NCBI GenBank assembly: GCA_963816925.1
Contig: CAWFMY010000011.1
Coordinates: 137,879 to 201,878 of the forward strand
Length of the DNA: 64,000 nt
Source of the DNA: CAIWHR01 sp963816925
GTDB lineage: Bacteria; Pseudomonadota; Gammaproteobacteria; Burkholderiales; Casimicrobiaceae
Reading direction: 5' to 3'
The notes beneath the pieces are model-generated. The model saw only the letters and a program-made list of their open reading frames with translations, ran no database searches and was not told the DNA's origin. Positions within the stretch are counted from its first letter, which is position 1. Each line of letters opens with the position of its first letter. A program made the position numbers and the translations under genes. This document shows, piece by piece, positions 27,139-36,963 of the stretch.

Positions 27139-28245
27139 TCAGCGCGGCACGATGTGGGCATCGAGCTCGCGCCGCAGGAACTCGTGGAAGTGCTGCATGC
27201 CGTCTTCCATCGGCGACTGGTACGGCCCTTCCTCGCTGCGGCCCTGCTTGTAGAGCGCCCGGCGACCCGCATCCATTCGTTCGCCGATCTCGTCGTCCTC
27301 GCGCGCGGTTTCGAGGTACGCCGCCTGCTGCGCCTCGACGAACTCACGCTCGAACAACGCGATCTCCTCGGGATAATAGAATTCGACGATGTTGGTCGTG
27401 CGGTCGACGCCGCGCGGAATCAGCGTGCTGATCACGAGCACGTGCGGATACCACTCCAGCATGACGTTCGGATAGTAGGTGAGCCAGATCGCGCCATGCT
27501 TCGGCACTTCGCCGCGGGAAAAGTCGAGCACCGCCTTGTGCCAGCGCTCGTAGGTCTTCGTTCCCGCCTTGCCGAGGCTGCGGATGCCGAGCGTCTGCAG
27601 CGATGCCCAGGGCGCGTACTCCCACTTGAGGTCGTCGCAGGTGACGAAGCCGCCCAGTCCCGGATGAAACGGGGCAACGTGATAGTCCTCGAGGTAGACC
27701 TCGATGAACGATTTCCAGTTGTAGTCGCACTCCTTGATCTCGACCCGGTCGAGCATGTGGTTCGAAAAATCGAAGTCGCGCGCGCCGAGCGTCGCCAGGT
27801 CACGGCGGACGTCGCGCGGTCCGTCGAACAGGAGTCCGTTCCAGTTCGTCAGCGGTGAGCGGCGAAGATTGAGGCAAGGCTTGTCGGCGAAATGCGGCGC
27901 GCCGAGGAGCTCGCCCTTGAGGTCGTAAGTCCAACGGTGGATCGGGCAGACGATGTTCTGCGCGTTGCCGCGGCCCGTCAGCATGATCGCCTGGCGGTGG
28001 CGGCAGACATTCGAAATGAGCTCGACGCCCTCCGCGTTGCGCACGAGCGCCTGGGCGTTGTCGCGCGCTGCGAGCGCGTAGTAGTCACCGGGCTCCGGCA
28101 CCATCAGCTCGTGCCCGACGTATCCCGGCGCCTGCGCGAACAGCAACCGCTGCTCGGCATCGAACACCGCAGGATCGCAATACCAGGAGACGGGGAGCTG
28201 CGACGTGGCGCGCCGCAAATGCTCCGCCGAGGCGAGATTCGACAT
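27139..28245 (-). CDS. Rieske non-heme iron oxygenase, large (alpha) subunit
   Basis: A 368-residue aromatic-ring-hydroxylating dioxygenase family protein. The Rieske [2Fe-2S] ligands are CRHR (Cys81, His83) and CPIH (Cys100, His103). The mononuclear-iron histidines lie in EVYLEDYHVAPFHPGLGG. The start at 28245 (MSNLASAEHLRR) follows a better ribosome-binding context than the in-frame ATG at 28287. No reductase or beta subunit is adjacent, so it may be a single-component-oxygenase system or an uncharacterised demethylase. The gene ends 8 bases before sseA. The upstream gap 28246-28475 carries no gene. Confidence 0.88.
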   Translation of the reverse strand: MSNLASAEHLRRATSQLPVSWYCDPAVFDAEQRLLFAQAPGYVGHELMVPEPGDYYALAARDNAQALVRNAEGVELISNVCRHRQAIMLTGRGNAQNIVCPIHRWTYDLKGELLGAPHFADKPCLNLRRSPLTNWNGLLFDGPRDVRRDLATLGARDFDFSNHMLDRVEIKECDYNWKSFIEVYLEDYHVAPFHPGLGGFVTCDDLKWEYAPWASLQTLGIRSLGKAGTKTYERWHKAVLDFSRGEVPKHGAIWLTYYPNVMLEWYPHVLVISTLIPRGVDRTTNIVEFYYPEEIALFEREFVEAQQAAYLETAREDDEIGERMDAGRRALYKQGRSEEGPYQSPMEDGMQHFHEFLRRELDAHIVPR

Positions 28246-28475
28246 CGGCCTTTCCTTTCGTTCGGTTTCCGGTGAAAACCAACCCAACCCAACAACCCGG
28301 GGCGCTTACGGCCTCATCAAGCCGCCCCGAACCATTTTGCTAAGTCGGCCGCACGAAAGCTCGTGAAAGGCCGCGTCGCTGAAACGTGATATTCTACAAG
28401 ACCCGCCAAAAGCCGGTCAACCAATCCGGGAAACTATTCGATTCGCGCGCGTGCGCCGGATCATGCCCGTCACCG

Positions 28476-28730
28476 ATGACCAGGACCAGCGCCTCCCCGC
28501 CAAGCTTCGAAGCCGCGCTCGCGGAGCTCGAGGAAATCGTCGCCACGATGGAGGGCGGAAAGCTTCCGCTCAAGGAATCGCTGGCCGCCTACAAGCGCGG
28601 GGCCGAGCTCCTCCAGTATTGCCAGACCACGCTGAAGGACGCGCAGCAGCAGGTGCAGGTCCTCGAAAAGGGCGTGCTCAAAACCTTCGAGGCGGCCGAC
28701 GCCGACGCTGCCGGCAACGATGGATCCTGA
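28476..28730 (+). CDS. xseB: exodeoxyribonuclease VII small subunit
   Basis: An 84-residue protein with the family core FEAALAELEEIVATMEGGKLPLKESLAAYKRG read in two segments, followed by LLQYCQTTLKDAQQQVQVLE. The ATG at 28476 gives the normal length; the reading frame extends upstream without conservation. It binds the XseA large subunit for single-strand DNA degradation. Its end overlaps ispA by 11 bases, the classic xseB-ispA-dxs order. Confidence 0.93.
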   Translation: MTRTSASPPSFEAALAELEEIVATMEGGKLPLKESLAAYKRGAELLQYCQTTLKDAQQQVQVLEKGVLKTFEAADADAAGNDGS

Positions 28731-29607
28731 TCTCGCATTCGCCGTCTGGTGCGGCGAGCGGCAGCGGCGAATCGAAGATGTACTCGACAGGTCGTTGCCG
28801 GCCGAAGACGATGGCCCGGCGCCTCTCGTTGCGGCCATGCGGTACGCGGTGCTCGGCGGGGGCAAGCGCATCCGGCCGCTCCTGGCGTACGCCGCCGGCG
28901 AAGCCGTCGATGCTGAACCCGCCATCGTCGACGCCGCCGCCGCTGCCGTCGAGCTGGTCCATGCCTATTCGCTCGTGCACGACGATCTTCCGTCCATGGA
29001 CGACGACACGCTGCGCCGAGGCAAGCCGACCTGCCACGTCGCGTTCGGCGAGGCAACCGCGCTGCTGGCGGGCGATGCGCTGCAGGCGCTCGCGTTCGCC
29101 GTGCTCGCGCATGGGCGTCTGCCGGACGGTGGTGTCGCGTGCGCGATGCTCGCCGACGCCGCAGGGTGGCGCGGGATGGCCGGCGGCCAGGCGATCGACC
29201 TTGCCGCGGTCGGCGCGAGCCTGCCCATGCCGGAACTCGAAACGATGCACCGGATGAAAACCGGCGCGCTTATCCGGGCGGCCGCGCGACTCGGCGCCGC
29301 GTGCGGTCGCGCGTTGTCCGCGACCGAAGCCCGGGCCATCGATGCCTATGCGAGCGCCGCGGGTCTCGCGTTCCAGGTCGTCGACGACGTGCTCGACGTC
29401 GAAGGCTCCGCGGCGTCTCTCGGCAAGACGGCCGGCAAGGATGCCGCGCAGGGCAAGCCGACGTTCGTCGCGCTGCTCGGCGTGGCCGGTGCGCGGGAAC
29501 GCGCGGAGGCGTTGCGCGTCGAAGCCCATGCCGCGCTCGCGCCGCTCGGGCCCGCCGGACGCCGACTTTCCGAACTGGCCGACTGGATCGTGCTGCGCGA
29601 CCGCTAG
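28720..29607 (+). CDS. ispA: farnesyl diphosphate synthase (polyprenyl synthetase)
   Basis: A 295-residue enzyme that condenses IPP with DMAPP/GPP to farnesyl diphosphate. The first aspartate-rich motif is DDLPSMD at residues 88-94 and the second is FQVVDDVLD at about residue 230. GGGKRIRPLL and RGKPTCHVAFGEATALLAGD are also conserved. It is followed 5 bases later by dxs, which makes the pathway's first intermediate. Confidence 0.96.
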   Translation: MDPDLAFAVWCGERQRRIEDVLDRSLPAEDDGPAPLVAAMRYAVLGGGKRIRPLLAYAAGEAVDAEPAIVDAAAAAVELVHAYSLVHDDLPSMDDDTLRRGKPTCHVAFGEATALLAGDALQALAFAVLAHGRLPDGGVACAMLADAAGWRGMAGGQAIDLAAVGASLPMPELETMHRMKTGALIRAAARLGAACGRALSATEARAIDAYASAAGLAFQVVDDVLDVEGSAASLGKTAGKDAAQGKPTFVALLGVAGARERAEALRVEAHAALAPLGPAGRRLSELADWIVLRDR

Positions 29608-29612
29608 CAAAC

Positions 29613-31503
29613 ATGTACCCGCTTCTCGACACGATCGACGATCCCGCCGCGCTGCGCCGCCTCGACCGCGCGCAACTTCCCGAACTCGCGCGCGAATTGC
29701 GGGCATTTCTGGTGGCGTCGGTGGCGCAGACGGGAGGCCACCTGTCGTCCAACCTCGGCACGGTCGAGCTCACGATCGCGCTGCATTACGTGTTCGACAC
29801 CCCGCACGACCGGATCGTCTGGGACGTCGGGCACCAGACCTATGCGCACAAGATCCTGACCGGCAGGCGCGCGCGGATGAGCCGGTTGCGCATGGCGGAC
29901 GGGCCGTCCGGGTTTCCGCGCCGCACGGAGAGCGAATACGACACGTTCGGCACGGCGCATTCGTCGACGTCGATTTCGGCGGCGCTCGGGATGGCGATCG
30001 CCGCACAGCGCCGCGGCGAGCAGCGCAGCGTGATCGCGGTGATCGGCGATGGAGCGATGAGCGCCGGGATGGCGTTCGAGGCGCTGAACAATGCGGGCAC
30101 CGCCGGCGCCGATCTGCTCGTCGTGCTGAACGACAACGAGATGTCGATCTCGGAGCCGGTGGGCGCGCTCAACCGCTACCTCGCGAGCGTGCTGTCGTCG
30201 CGCCTCTACAACACGATGCGACGGGGCGGCAAGGAAGTGCTGTCGAAGGTCCCGCCGGTCAAGGAGCTCGCGAAGCGCTGGGAAGAGCACATGAAGGGCA
30301 TGGTGCTGCCCGGCACGCTGTTCGAGGAATTCGGCTTCAACTACATCGGCCCGATCGACGGCCACGATGTCGACGCGCTGACGCGCACGCTCGGCAACGT
30401 CAAGGCGCTGAAGGGGCCCCAGCTGCTGCACGTGATCACCCGGAAGGGCTACGGCTACGCCCGTGCGGAGGACGATCCGATCCTCTATCACGGCGTCACG
30501 AAATTCGATCCGGCCGTCGGGTTCGCGCCGAAACCGGCGGCCAGGCCCGCCTACACGCAGGTCTTCGGCGACTGGCTGTGCGACATGGCGGCGCGCGACG
30601 ACCGCCTCGTGGCGATCACGCCGGCGATGCGCGAAGGCTCGGGCCTCGTGCGCTTCTCGCAGGAATATCCGGCGCGCTACTTCGACGTCGGCATCGCCGA
30701 GCAGCACGCGGTGACGTTCGCGGCGGGGCTCGCGTGCGACGGAATGAAACCCGTCGTCGCCATCTACTCGACGTTCCTCCAGCGCGCGTACGACCAGCTG
30801 ATCCACGACGTCGCGTTGCAGAACCTTCCCGTCGTGTTCGCCATCGACCGCGCGCGGCATCGTCGGCGCCGACGGCGCGACCCACATCGGCGCGTACGAC
30901 CTTGCGTATCTGCGGTGCATCCCCAACATGACGGTGATGGCGCCCGCCGACGAGAACGAATGCCGGCAGATGCTGTACACCGCGTTCACGCTCGACACGC
31001 CCGCGGCGGTCCGCTATCCGCGCGGTGCCGGCCCGGGCGTCGCGGTGGAGGCGGAGATGACGGCGCTGCCGGTGGGGACGGGCGAGGTTCGCCGCGTTTC
31101 GCAGCGGCGCGCCAATCGCGTCGCGATCCTCTCGTTCGGCGCGATGCTTCGTCATGCGCTGGCCGCCGGCGACGAGCTCGACGCGACGGTCGCCAACATG
31201 CGCTTCGTCAAGCCGCTCGACGCGGCGCTCGTCGCGAGGCTTGCAAGCGAGCACGACGCGCTCGTCACCGTCGAGGAAAATGTCGTGATGGGCGGGGCAG
31301 GCAGCGCGGTCGCCGAGGCGCTTGCCGCCGCGGGCATCGAAATTCCCCTGATGCAACTGGGGTTGCCCGATGCGTTCGTCGATCATGGCGACCCCGGCCA
31401 GCTTCTCGCCGCGTGCGGTCTCGACGCGGCCGGCATCGTCGCCTCCGTGCAGGCCCGCTTCGGGCATCCCCGGCCCGAGGCCATCCGGAAGCCGGCCGCA
31501 TAG
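29613..31503 (+). CDS. dxs: 1-deoxy-D-xylulose-5-phosphate synthase, interrupted by one frameshift
   Basis: An enzyme of about 629 residues that condenses pyruvate and glyceraldehyde-3-phosphate in the MEP isoprenoid pathway. The thiamine-diphosphate region GDGAMSAGMAFEALNNAG, GHQTYAHKILTGR, the transketolase pyrimidine domain (FDVGIAEQHAVTFAAGLAC) and the C-terminal domain (VEENVVMGGAGSAVAEAL) are all present. The frame shifts by one base near 30855 inside DRAGIVGADGATH. Length 1891 is 1890 + 1, so one extra base explains it. The gene is normally essential, hence a sequence error is likely. Confidence 0.9.
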
Positions 31504-31541
31504 CGCCAATTATTTGCGGCCAATCCTTTACAATCAGCCCC

Positions 31542-32360
31542 ATGAACCGGCCCGAGCGCCCGCAGACGATGTTCCCGATTCCCGACGTGCAGTCCGGGAG
31601 CGACGAACGCGATATCGCGATCGACCAGGTCGGCATTCGCGGCTTGCGCTACCCGCTTTCGTTCGCCGACGCCGACGGGATCGCGCGACCGACGATCGCG
31701 AATTGCAATGTCTACGTCGCCCTGCCCGCGGACCGGAAGGGCACGCACATGTCGCGCCTCGTCGCGCTGCTCGAATCGGTGAGCGCGCCGGATGAGCCGC
31801 CGCTGACGGTGCACGCGCTGCGCAGCCTGCTCGACACGCTGGTCGTTCTCCTGGAGGCGCCGGGCGGCCGGATCGAGCTCGCGTTTCCGTATTTCATCCG
31901 CAAATCGGCGCCGGTCTCCGGCGTGGCGAGCCTTCTCGACTACGAAGTGCGCCTCGAAGGCGAGCTCGATGGCGGCAAGTTCCGGCAGACGCAGACCGTG
32001 GCGGTCCCGGTGACTTCGCTTTGCCCGTGCTCGAAGGAAATCTCGGAGTACGGCGCGCACAACCAGCGCTCGACGGTCACGATCACGGTGCGACCCGGAG
32101 CGCCGCTCTTCCTGACCGAGATGATCCGGGTGGCCGAAGAGGAAGCCTCGTCCGAGCTCTACGGGCTCCTGAAGCGCGCGGACGAGAAATACGTCACCGA
32201 ATTCGCCTACAACAATCCGAAGTTCGTCGAGGACCTGGTGCGCGGCGTCGCCGCGCGCCTGGCAGCGGACCCGCGGGTGGATGGTTTCGCGGTCGAGGCC
32301 GAGAATTTTGAATCGATCCACAACCACTCCGCCTACGCGCGCATCGTGCGCGGGCTCTGA
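31542..32360 (+). CDS. folE2: GTP cyclohydrolase FolE2 (type IB)
   Basis: A 272-residue enzyme that converts GTP to dihydroneopterin triphosphate, the first step in folate (and queuosine) synthesis. Family features are VGIRGLRYPLSF, the conserved cysteine in VTSLCPCSKEISEYGAHNQRS and NFESIHNHSAYA at the C-terminus. It does not depend strictly on zinc. It lies 38 bases after dxs on the same strand; folK, a later folate gene, is elsewhere in the window. Confidence 0.94.
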   Translation: MNRPERPQTMFPIPDVQSGSDERDIAIDQVGIRGLRYPLSFADADGIARPTIANCNVYVALPADRKGTHMSRLVALLESVSAPDEPPLTVHALRSLLDTLVVLLEAPGGRIELAFPYFIRKSAPVSGVASLLDYEVRLEGELDGGKFRQTQTVAVPVTSLCPCSKEISEYGAHNQRSTVTITVRPGAPLFLTEMIRVAEEEASSELYGLLKRADEKYVTEFAYNNPKFVEDLVRGVAARLAADPRVDGFAVEAENFESIHNHSAYARIVRGL

Positions 32361-32489
32361 GTCGCGGGAATCGCCGCCCGTCGCGTCCGGTCGTCGCCCG
32401 TTCCCGCCTTTCCGCAGTTCGTCCGCCGGGCGGATTCGCCTCTCCCCGACCGCCCTTAGAATGACGCGCCCTCATTCCGGCGACACTCG

Positions 32490-33685
32490 ATGCCATTTCT
32501 TGCGCTGAAGTCCCGGTACGACGCGTTCGCCGACCGCCTGCTCGCGTCGCTGTCGGAGGTCGAGCGGCGCGACGTCCGCGCGTTCGACCGCTGGCTTTCG
32601 GAGGAGCGCGGCTGGCTGTGGCTGGTGGCGCTCGTCGGCGTCACGACGCTCACCGCGTGGTTCGCGTCGATGCTGCCGTGGAACATGTCGTTCCTCGAGG
32701 CGGCGCTGGTCTTCAATGTGCTTGTGCTCTCGCTTCTGTGGTCGGGGCTGTCGGCCTGGTTCGGCTACCGCAAGTTCTCGAGTCGGATTTTCCGCTTCGC
32801 GATCATCGCCATGGCGGTTGCGCTTGGCGGCGCGCTCGCGGCGGCAGCCTGGTCGACGTCGCGGCCGGCCGCGAGCCGATGGCATGGGTGTTCGACAGCG
32901 CGCAGCTGCGCCATCTCGTCATCGCGGGGCTCGTGTTCGGCGTGCTCTATTCGGTGGTCATCGCGCTGATCACGACGCTGCGCAATCGCGAATATGCGGC
33001 GCTGACCGCGCACCTCGAGGCGATGCGCCGCCAGAGCGAGCTTTCGCGCCAGCTCGCCGAATCCCGTCTCAAGATGCTGCAGCTGCAGATCGAGCCGCAT
33101 TTCCTGTTCAACACGCTCGGCAGCGCGCAGCAGCTCGCCGAGAAGGGCGCGCCCGCCGCCGCGCGGCTCATCGCCGACCTGATCGTGTTCCTGCGCGCGT
33201 CGACGCCGTCGATGCGCGGCGAGTCGTCGACGTTGAAGCAGGAGGCGGCGCTCGTCGGCGCCTACCTCGCGATCATGAAGACGCGGCTCGGCAAGCGTCT
33301 CGCGTACGCCATCGAAATTCCTGCAGCGCTCGAAGCGCGCACGGTCCCGCCGGGGATGGTGATCACGCTGGTCGAAAATGCGCTGAAGCACGGGATCGAA
33401 CCGTGCACGGCGGGCGGACGCGTCACCGTCTCCGCCGCGCTCGACGGCGAGACCCGCCTCGTGGTGTCGGTGGCGGACACCGGCGTCGGCCTCGCCGAGG
33501 CGCCCGGCCAGGGCATCGGCCTTGCCAACATCCGCGAGCGGCTGGCGCTTCTTTTCGATGGCCGCGCGCATCTCGCGCTCGAGGCGAACGAACCGCGCGG
33601 GTTCGTCGCCCGCATCGTGTTACCGGACGCGCCGGCCGAGTACGTCCCGGCGCCGGCGACCGATCGCGTTACCGTCGACGAGTGA
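32490..33685 (+). CDS. LytS/AlgZ-type sensor histidine kinase, interrupted by one frameshift
   Basis: A membrane kinase of about 398 residues. It has three or four N-terminal helices (WLWLVALVGVTTLTAWFA, FLEAALVFNVLVLSLLW, FRFAIIAMAVALGGALAAA, LVIAGLVFGVLYSVVIAL). A His_kinase domain with QIEPHFLFNTLGS holds the phosphorylated histidine, followed by an HATPase domain (LVENALKHGIEPC, VADTGVGL, GIGLANIRERL). The frame breaks near 32875, where one base seems missing. The total length, 1196, is one less than a multiple of three. Its response regulator follows after 3 bases. The signal is unknown. Confidence 0.82.
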
Positions 33686-33688
33686 CGC

Positions 33689-34442
33689 ATGATGCGGCCG
33701 ACCGCCCTCATCGCCGAAGACGAGCCGCTGATGCGCGAGCGTTTGAAGGAGCGCCTTGCCGACATCTGGCCCGAGCTCGAGATCGTCGCCGAGGCCGCCG
33801 ACGGCGACGAGGCGCTCGCCGCGTTCGAGGCGCATCGACCCGTGCTCGCGTTCCTCGATATCAGGATGCCCGGGCGATCCGGACTCGACGTCGCGGCCGC
33901 GATCGGCGCCGAATGTCACGTGGTGTTCATCACCGCCTACGATCAGTATGCGATCCAGGCGTTCGATGCCGGCGCCGTCGATTACCTGCTGAAGCCGGTC
34001 GACGCGGAGCGGCTCGCGGTAACGGTGGATCGCGTGCGCCGCAAGCTCGCGGCCGCGCCGGCCGACATGTCGGCGCTGATCGCGGACCTGCGCTCCGTCA
34101 TGCGCGGCGACGACACGGCGCCTCAAGTGGATCAAGGCCGCGGTCGGCAAGCAGGTGCGTCTCATCGCGGTCGAGGACGTCGTCTATTTCCAGTCCGACA
34201 CCAAGTACACGCGCGTCGTGCTGGCGCAATCGGAGGCGTTGATCAGGACGCCGCTCAAGGACCTGCTCGGCGGCCTCGACCCGGACCGGTTCTGGCAAAT
34301 TCATCGCGGGACGATCGTCAACGTCGACGCCGTCGCCGGCGTGCTGCGCGAGGATGCCGAGCGGCAGTTCGTGCTGCTGAAGGGGCGCACCGAGCGGCTC
34401 ACCGTGTCGCGCCAGTTCTTCCATCTCTTCCGGCAGATGTGA
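33689..34442 (+). CDS. LytTR-family response regulator, interrupted by one frameshift
   Basis: A regulator of about 250 residues. The receiver domain has the acidic pair DE (11-12), the phospho-acceptor Asp57 in FLDIRMPG, and TAYDQYAIQAF. The C-terminal LytTR DNA-binding domain contains VRLIAVEDVVYFQSDTKYTRV, LIRTPLKDL and FWQIHRGTIVNVDAV. The frame shifts by one base near 34121 between the domains; length 754 is 753 + 1. It pairs with the adjacent LytS-type kinase. Such pairs often control envelope or surface functions; the targets here are unknown. Confidence 0.85.
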
Positions 34443-34447
34443 CGCCG

Positions 34448-35161
34448 ATGTCGAAGCGTCCCGTCGCAGTCCTCCGCTTCTCGCCTACCGAAGGTCCGGC
34501 GTACTTCGGCGAATGGCTGGATCGCCGCGCGATCGCGTGGACGCTGGTGCCGATCGATGCGGGAGACGCCGTTCCCGTCGATCCGCGTGCCTATGCCGGC
34601 ATCGCGATGATGGGCGGGCCGATGAGCGTCAACGACGACGAGCCGTGGGTCGCGCCGGCCTGCGCGCTCCTGCGCGATGCCGTCGCGCAACGAGTGCCCG
34701 TGCTGGGCCACTGCCTCGGCGGCCAGCTCCTCGCGAAGGCCCTGGGCGCGCCGGTCACGCCCGCGCCGGTCGCCGAGATCGGCTGGGTCGACGTGCAACT
34801 GACCGATGCCGCCGCGAAGGCGTCGTGGTTCGGCGGCCGCGACCGCTTCACGACGTTCCAATGGCATTACGACGCATTCGCGCTGCCGCCGCACGCGACA
34901 CGCGTTCTCACCAACGGCTTCAATGCGAACCAGGCATACGTCGTCGACGACCGGCACATCGGTTTCCAGTGCCACATCGAAATGACGCCGGCGCTCGTTG
35001 CGACGTGGCTCGCGAGCGGCGCCGACGAGTTGCCGTCGACATCGAGCGATTCCATGCAGACCGCCGACGACATCCGGCGCGACCTCCCCGCGCGGATCGC
35101 CGCGCTGCACGCGGTCGCCGACGATGTCTACGCCCGATGGGCAAGCCGACTTTCGGGTTGA
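34448..35161 (+). CDS. type 1 glutamine amidotransferase domain protein
   Basis: A 237-residue class-I amidotransferase. The nucleophile is Cys89 in VLGHCLGGQ, the catalytic histidine lies in GFQCHIE, and MMGGPMSVNDDEPWV is the oxyanion strand. Standalone proteins of this type include gamma-glutamyl hydrolases of polyamine breakdown and uncharacterised GMP-synthase-like proteins. The HYDAF segment resembles the latter. It starts 5 bases after the response regulator and ends 2 bases before mutL, so it may be cotranscribed with either. Confidence 0.85.
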   Translation: MSKRPVAVLRFSPTEGPAYFGEWLDRRAIAWTLVPIDAGDAVPVDPRAYAGIAMMGGPMSVNDDEPWVAPACALLRDAVAQRVPVLGHCLGGQLLAKALGAPVTPAPVAEIGWVDVQLTDAAAKASWFGGRDRFTTFQWHYDAFALPPHATRVLTNGFNANQAYVVDDRHIGFQCHIEMTPALVATWLASGADELPSTSSDSMQTADDIRRDLPARIAALHAVADDVYARWASRLSG

Positions 35162-35163
35162 CG

Positions 35164-36963
35164 ATGCCGATCCGCGCGCTGTCCGATCACCTGATCAACC
35201 AGATCGCCGCGGGCGAGGTCGTCGAGCGGCCGGCGGCGGCGCTGAAGGAGCTGCTCGAAAACGCGCTCGACTCCGGCGCGACGCAGATCGACGTCGACCT
35301 CGCCGGCGGCGGCATCGAGCGCATTCGCGTGGCGGATAACGGATCCGGCATCGAGCGCGAAGAGCTGCATCTCGCGGTCGCGCGCCACGCGACGTCGAAG
35401 CTCGCGACGGTCGACGATCTCGCGGCGATCGCCACGCTCGGCTTTCGCGGCGAGGCTCTCGCGTCGATCGGCGCCGTATCGCGCCTGGCGCTCGCGTCGC
35501 GCGCGGCGGGCAAGCCGCACGCATGGCGGATCGAGGTCGAGGGCGGCATCGCGGGCGTGACGGCACCCGCCGCGATCGCCGCGGGCACCACGGTGACGAT
35601 TCACGAGCTCTACTACAACACGCCCGCGCGGCGGAAGTTCCTGCGGACCGAGGCCACGGAATGGGGCCACTGCGAGGAAGCGTTTCGGCGCGTGGCGCTC
35701 GCGCACCCGGACGTCGGCTTCACGCTGCAGCACAATGCGCGGGTCGTCCACCGGCTGCTCGCGCAGGGCCGCCGCGCGCGCGTCGAGGCATTGCTGGGAG
35801 ACGGGTTCGTCGAAGGCGCGGCGCAAGTCGACGCCCGGGCGGGCCCGCTGGCCATTGCGGGCTTCGCGGTTCGTCCCGCCTATGCGGCGCACGCTGCGGG
35901 CCAATACACGTTCGTCAACGGCCGTTACGTGCGCGACCGCGTGCTCGCGCATGCGCTGCGCGAGGCGTACCGCGACGTGCTGCATCACGAGCGGCAGCCG
36001 GCGTACGCACTGTGGCTCGACCTCGATCCGCGGCACGTCGACGTCAACGTGCACCCGCAGAAGACGGAAGTGCGGTTTCGCGAATCGGGCGCCGTGCACC
36101 AGTTCGTCCGCCACGCGATCGAGCGCGCGCTGGCCCTCACGGGGGCCGAGCAGCCCGCGGTGTCGGCCGCCGATCGACTGGGCCTCGCCGCGGCGCACGT
36201 GCCGCCGCTCGCGCCTGCACACGACTCCGTTGCCGCGCCGACGCGGCCCTGGCCCTACGTGCCGCCGCGGCAGGGCGCCATGCCGCTCGATGCCGCCGAA
36301 CCCGCTGCGTTCTACGCGCGTCTCTTCGGCGCCCGCCCGCCGCCGGCGGCCGACGAGCCCGACCTGCCGGCTACTGCCGACGATCATCCGTTGGGCTTCG
36401 CCCTCGCGCAGCTGCATGGGATCTACGTGCTCGCGCAGAACCGCAACGGCCTCGTGCTGGTCGACATGCACGCGGCCCACGAGCGGATCGTCTACGAGCG
36501 GTTGAAGGCTGCGGCCAATGTGCGCGTGCCGGTGCAGCCGCTGCTGGTCCCGGCGACGTTTGCCGCGACGCTGCTCGAAACGGCGGCCGCCGAGGAACAC
36601 GCCACTGCGCTCGATCAACTGGGCTTCGCGATCACGGTGATCGGACCGTCGACCCTCGCCGTGCGTGGCATCCCCGCGCCGCTGGCCGATGCCGACGCGG
36701 CCACTCTCGCCCACGCCGTGCTGTCCGAGCTCGCCGAATTCGGCGGCAGCGAAGTGCTCGCCGCGCACCGCGACGAGCTGCTGTCGACGATGGCCTGCCA
36801 TGCGGCGGTGCGCGCGAACCGCAGCCTCTCGGTGCAGGAAATGAATGCGCTGCTGCGCGAAATGGAGGCGACGGAGCGCGCCGGTCAGTGCAACCACGGC
36901 CGGCCGACGTGGTACCAGCTGGCGTTGCCTGAACTCGACCGCCTCTTCATGCGCGGCCGCTGA
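35164..36963 (+). CDS. mutL: DNA mismatch repair protein
   Basis: A 599-residue GHKL ATPase. The N-terminus has INQIAAGEVVERPAAALKEL, ENALDSGATQIDV, DNGSGI and GFRGEALASIG. A proline-rich linker (about 330-400) is followed by the dimerisation domain. The C-terminus carries DMHAAHERIVYE, matching the endonuclease consensus DQHA(X)2E(X)4E except for Met at the Gln position. It also carries ACHAAVRAN and CNHGRPT. These suggest a MutH-independent nicking MutL, as in most bacteria. Its stop overlaps the miaA start. Confidence 0.96.
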   Translation: MPIRALSDHLINQIAAGEVVERPAAALKELLENALDSGATQIDVDLAGGGIERIRVADNGSGIEREELHLAVARHATSKLATVDDLAAIATLGFRGEALASIGAVSRLALASRAAGKPHAWRIEVEGGIAGVTAPAAIAAGTTVTIHELYYNTPARRKFLRTEATEWGHCEEAFRRVALAHPDVGFTLQHNARVVHRLLAQGRRARVEALLGDGFVEGAAQVDARAGPLAIAGFAVRPAYAAHAAGQYTFVNGRYVRDRVLAHALREAYRDVLHHERQPAYALWLDLDPRHVDVNVHPQKTEVRFRESGAVHQFVRHAIERALALTGAEQPAVSAADRLGLAAAHVPPLAPAHDSVAAPTRPWPYVPPRQGAMPLDAAEPAAFYARLFGARPPPAADEPDLPATADDHPLGFALAQLHGIYVLAQNRNGLVLVDMHAAHERIVYERLKAAANVRVPVQPLLVPATFAATLLETAAAEEHATALDQLGFAITVIGPSTLAVRGIPAPLADADAATLAHAVLSELAEFGGSEVLAAHRDELLSTMACHAAVRANRSLSVQEMNALLREMEATERAGQCNHGRPTWYQLALPELDRLFMRGR

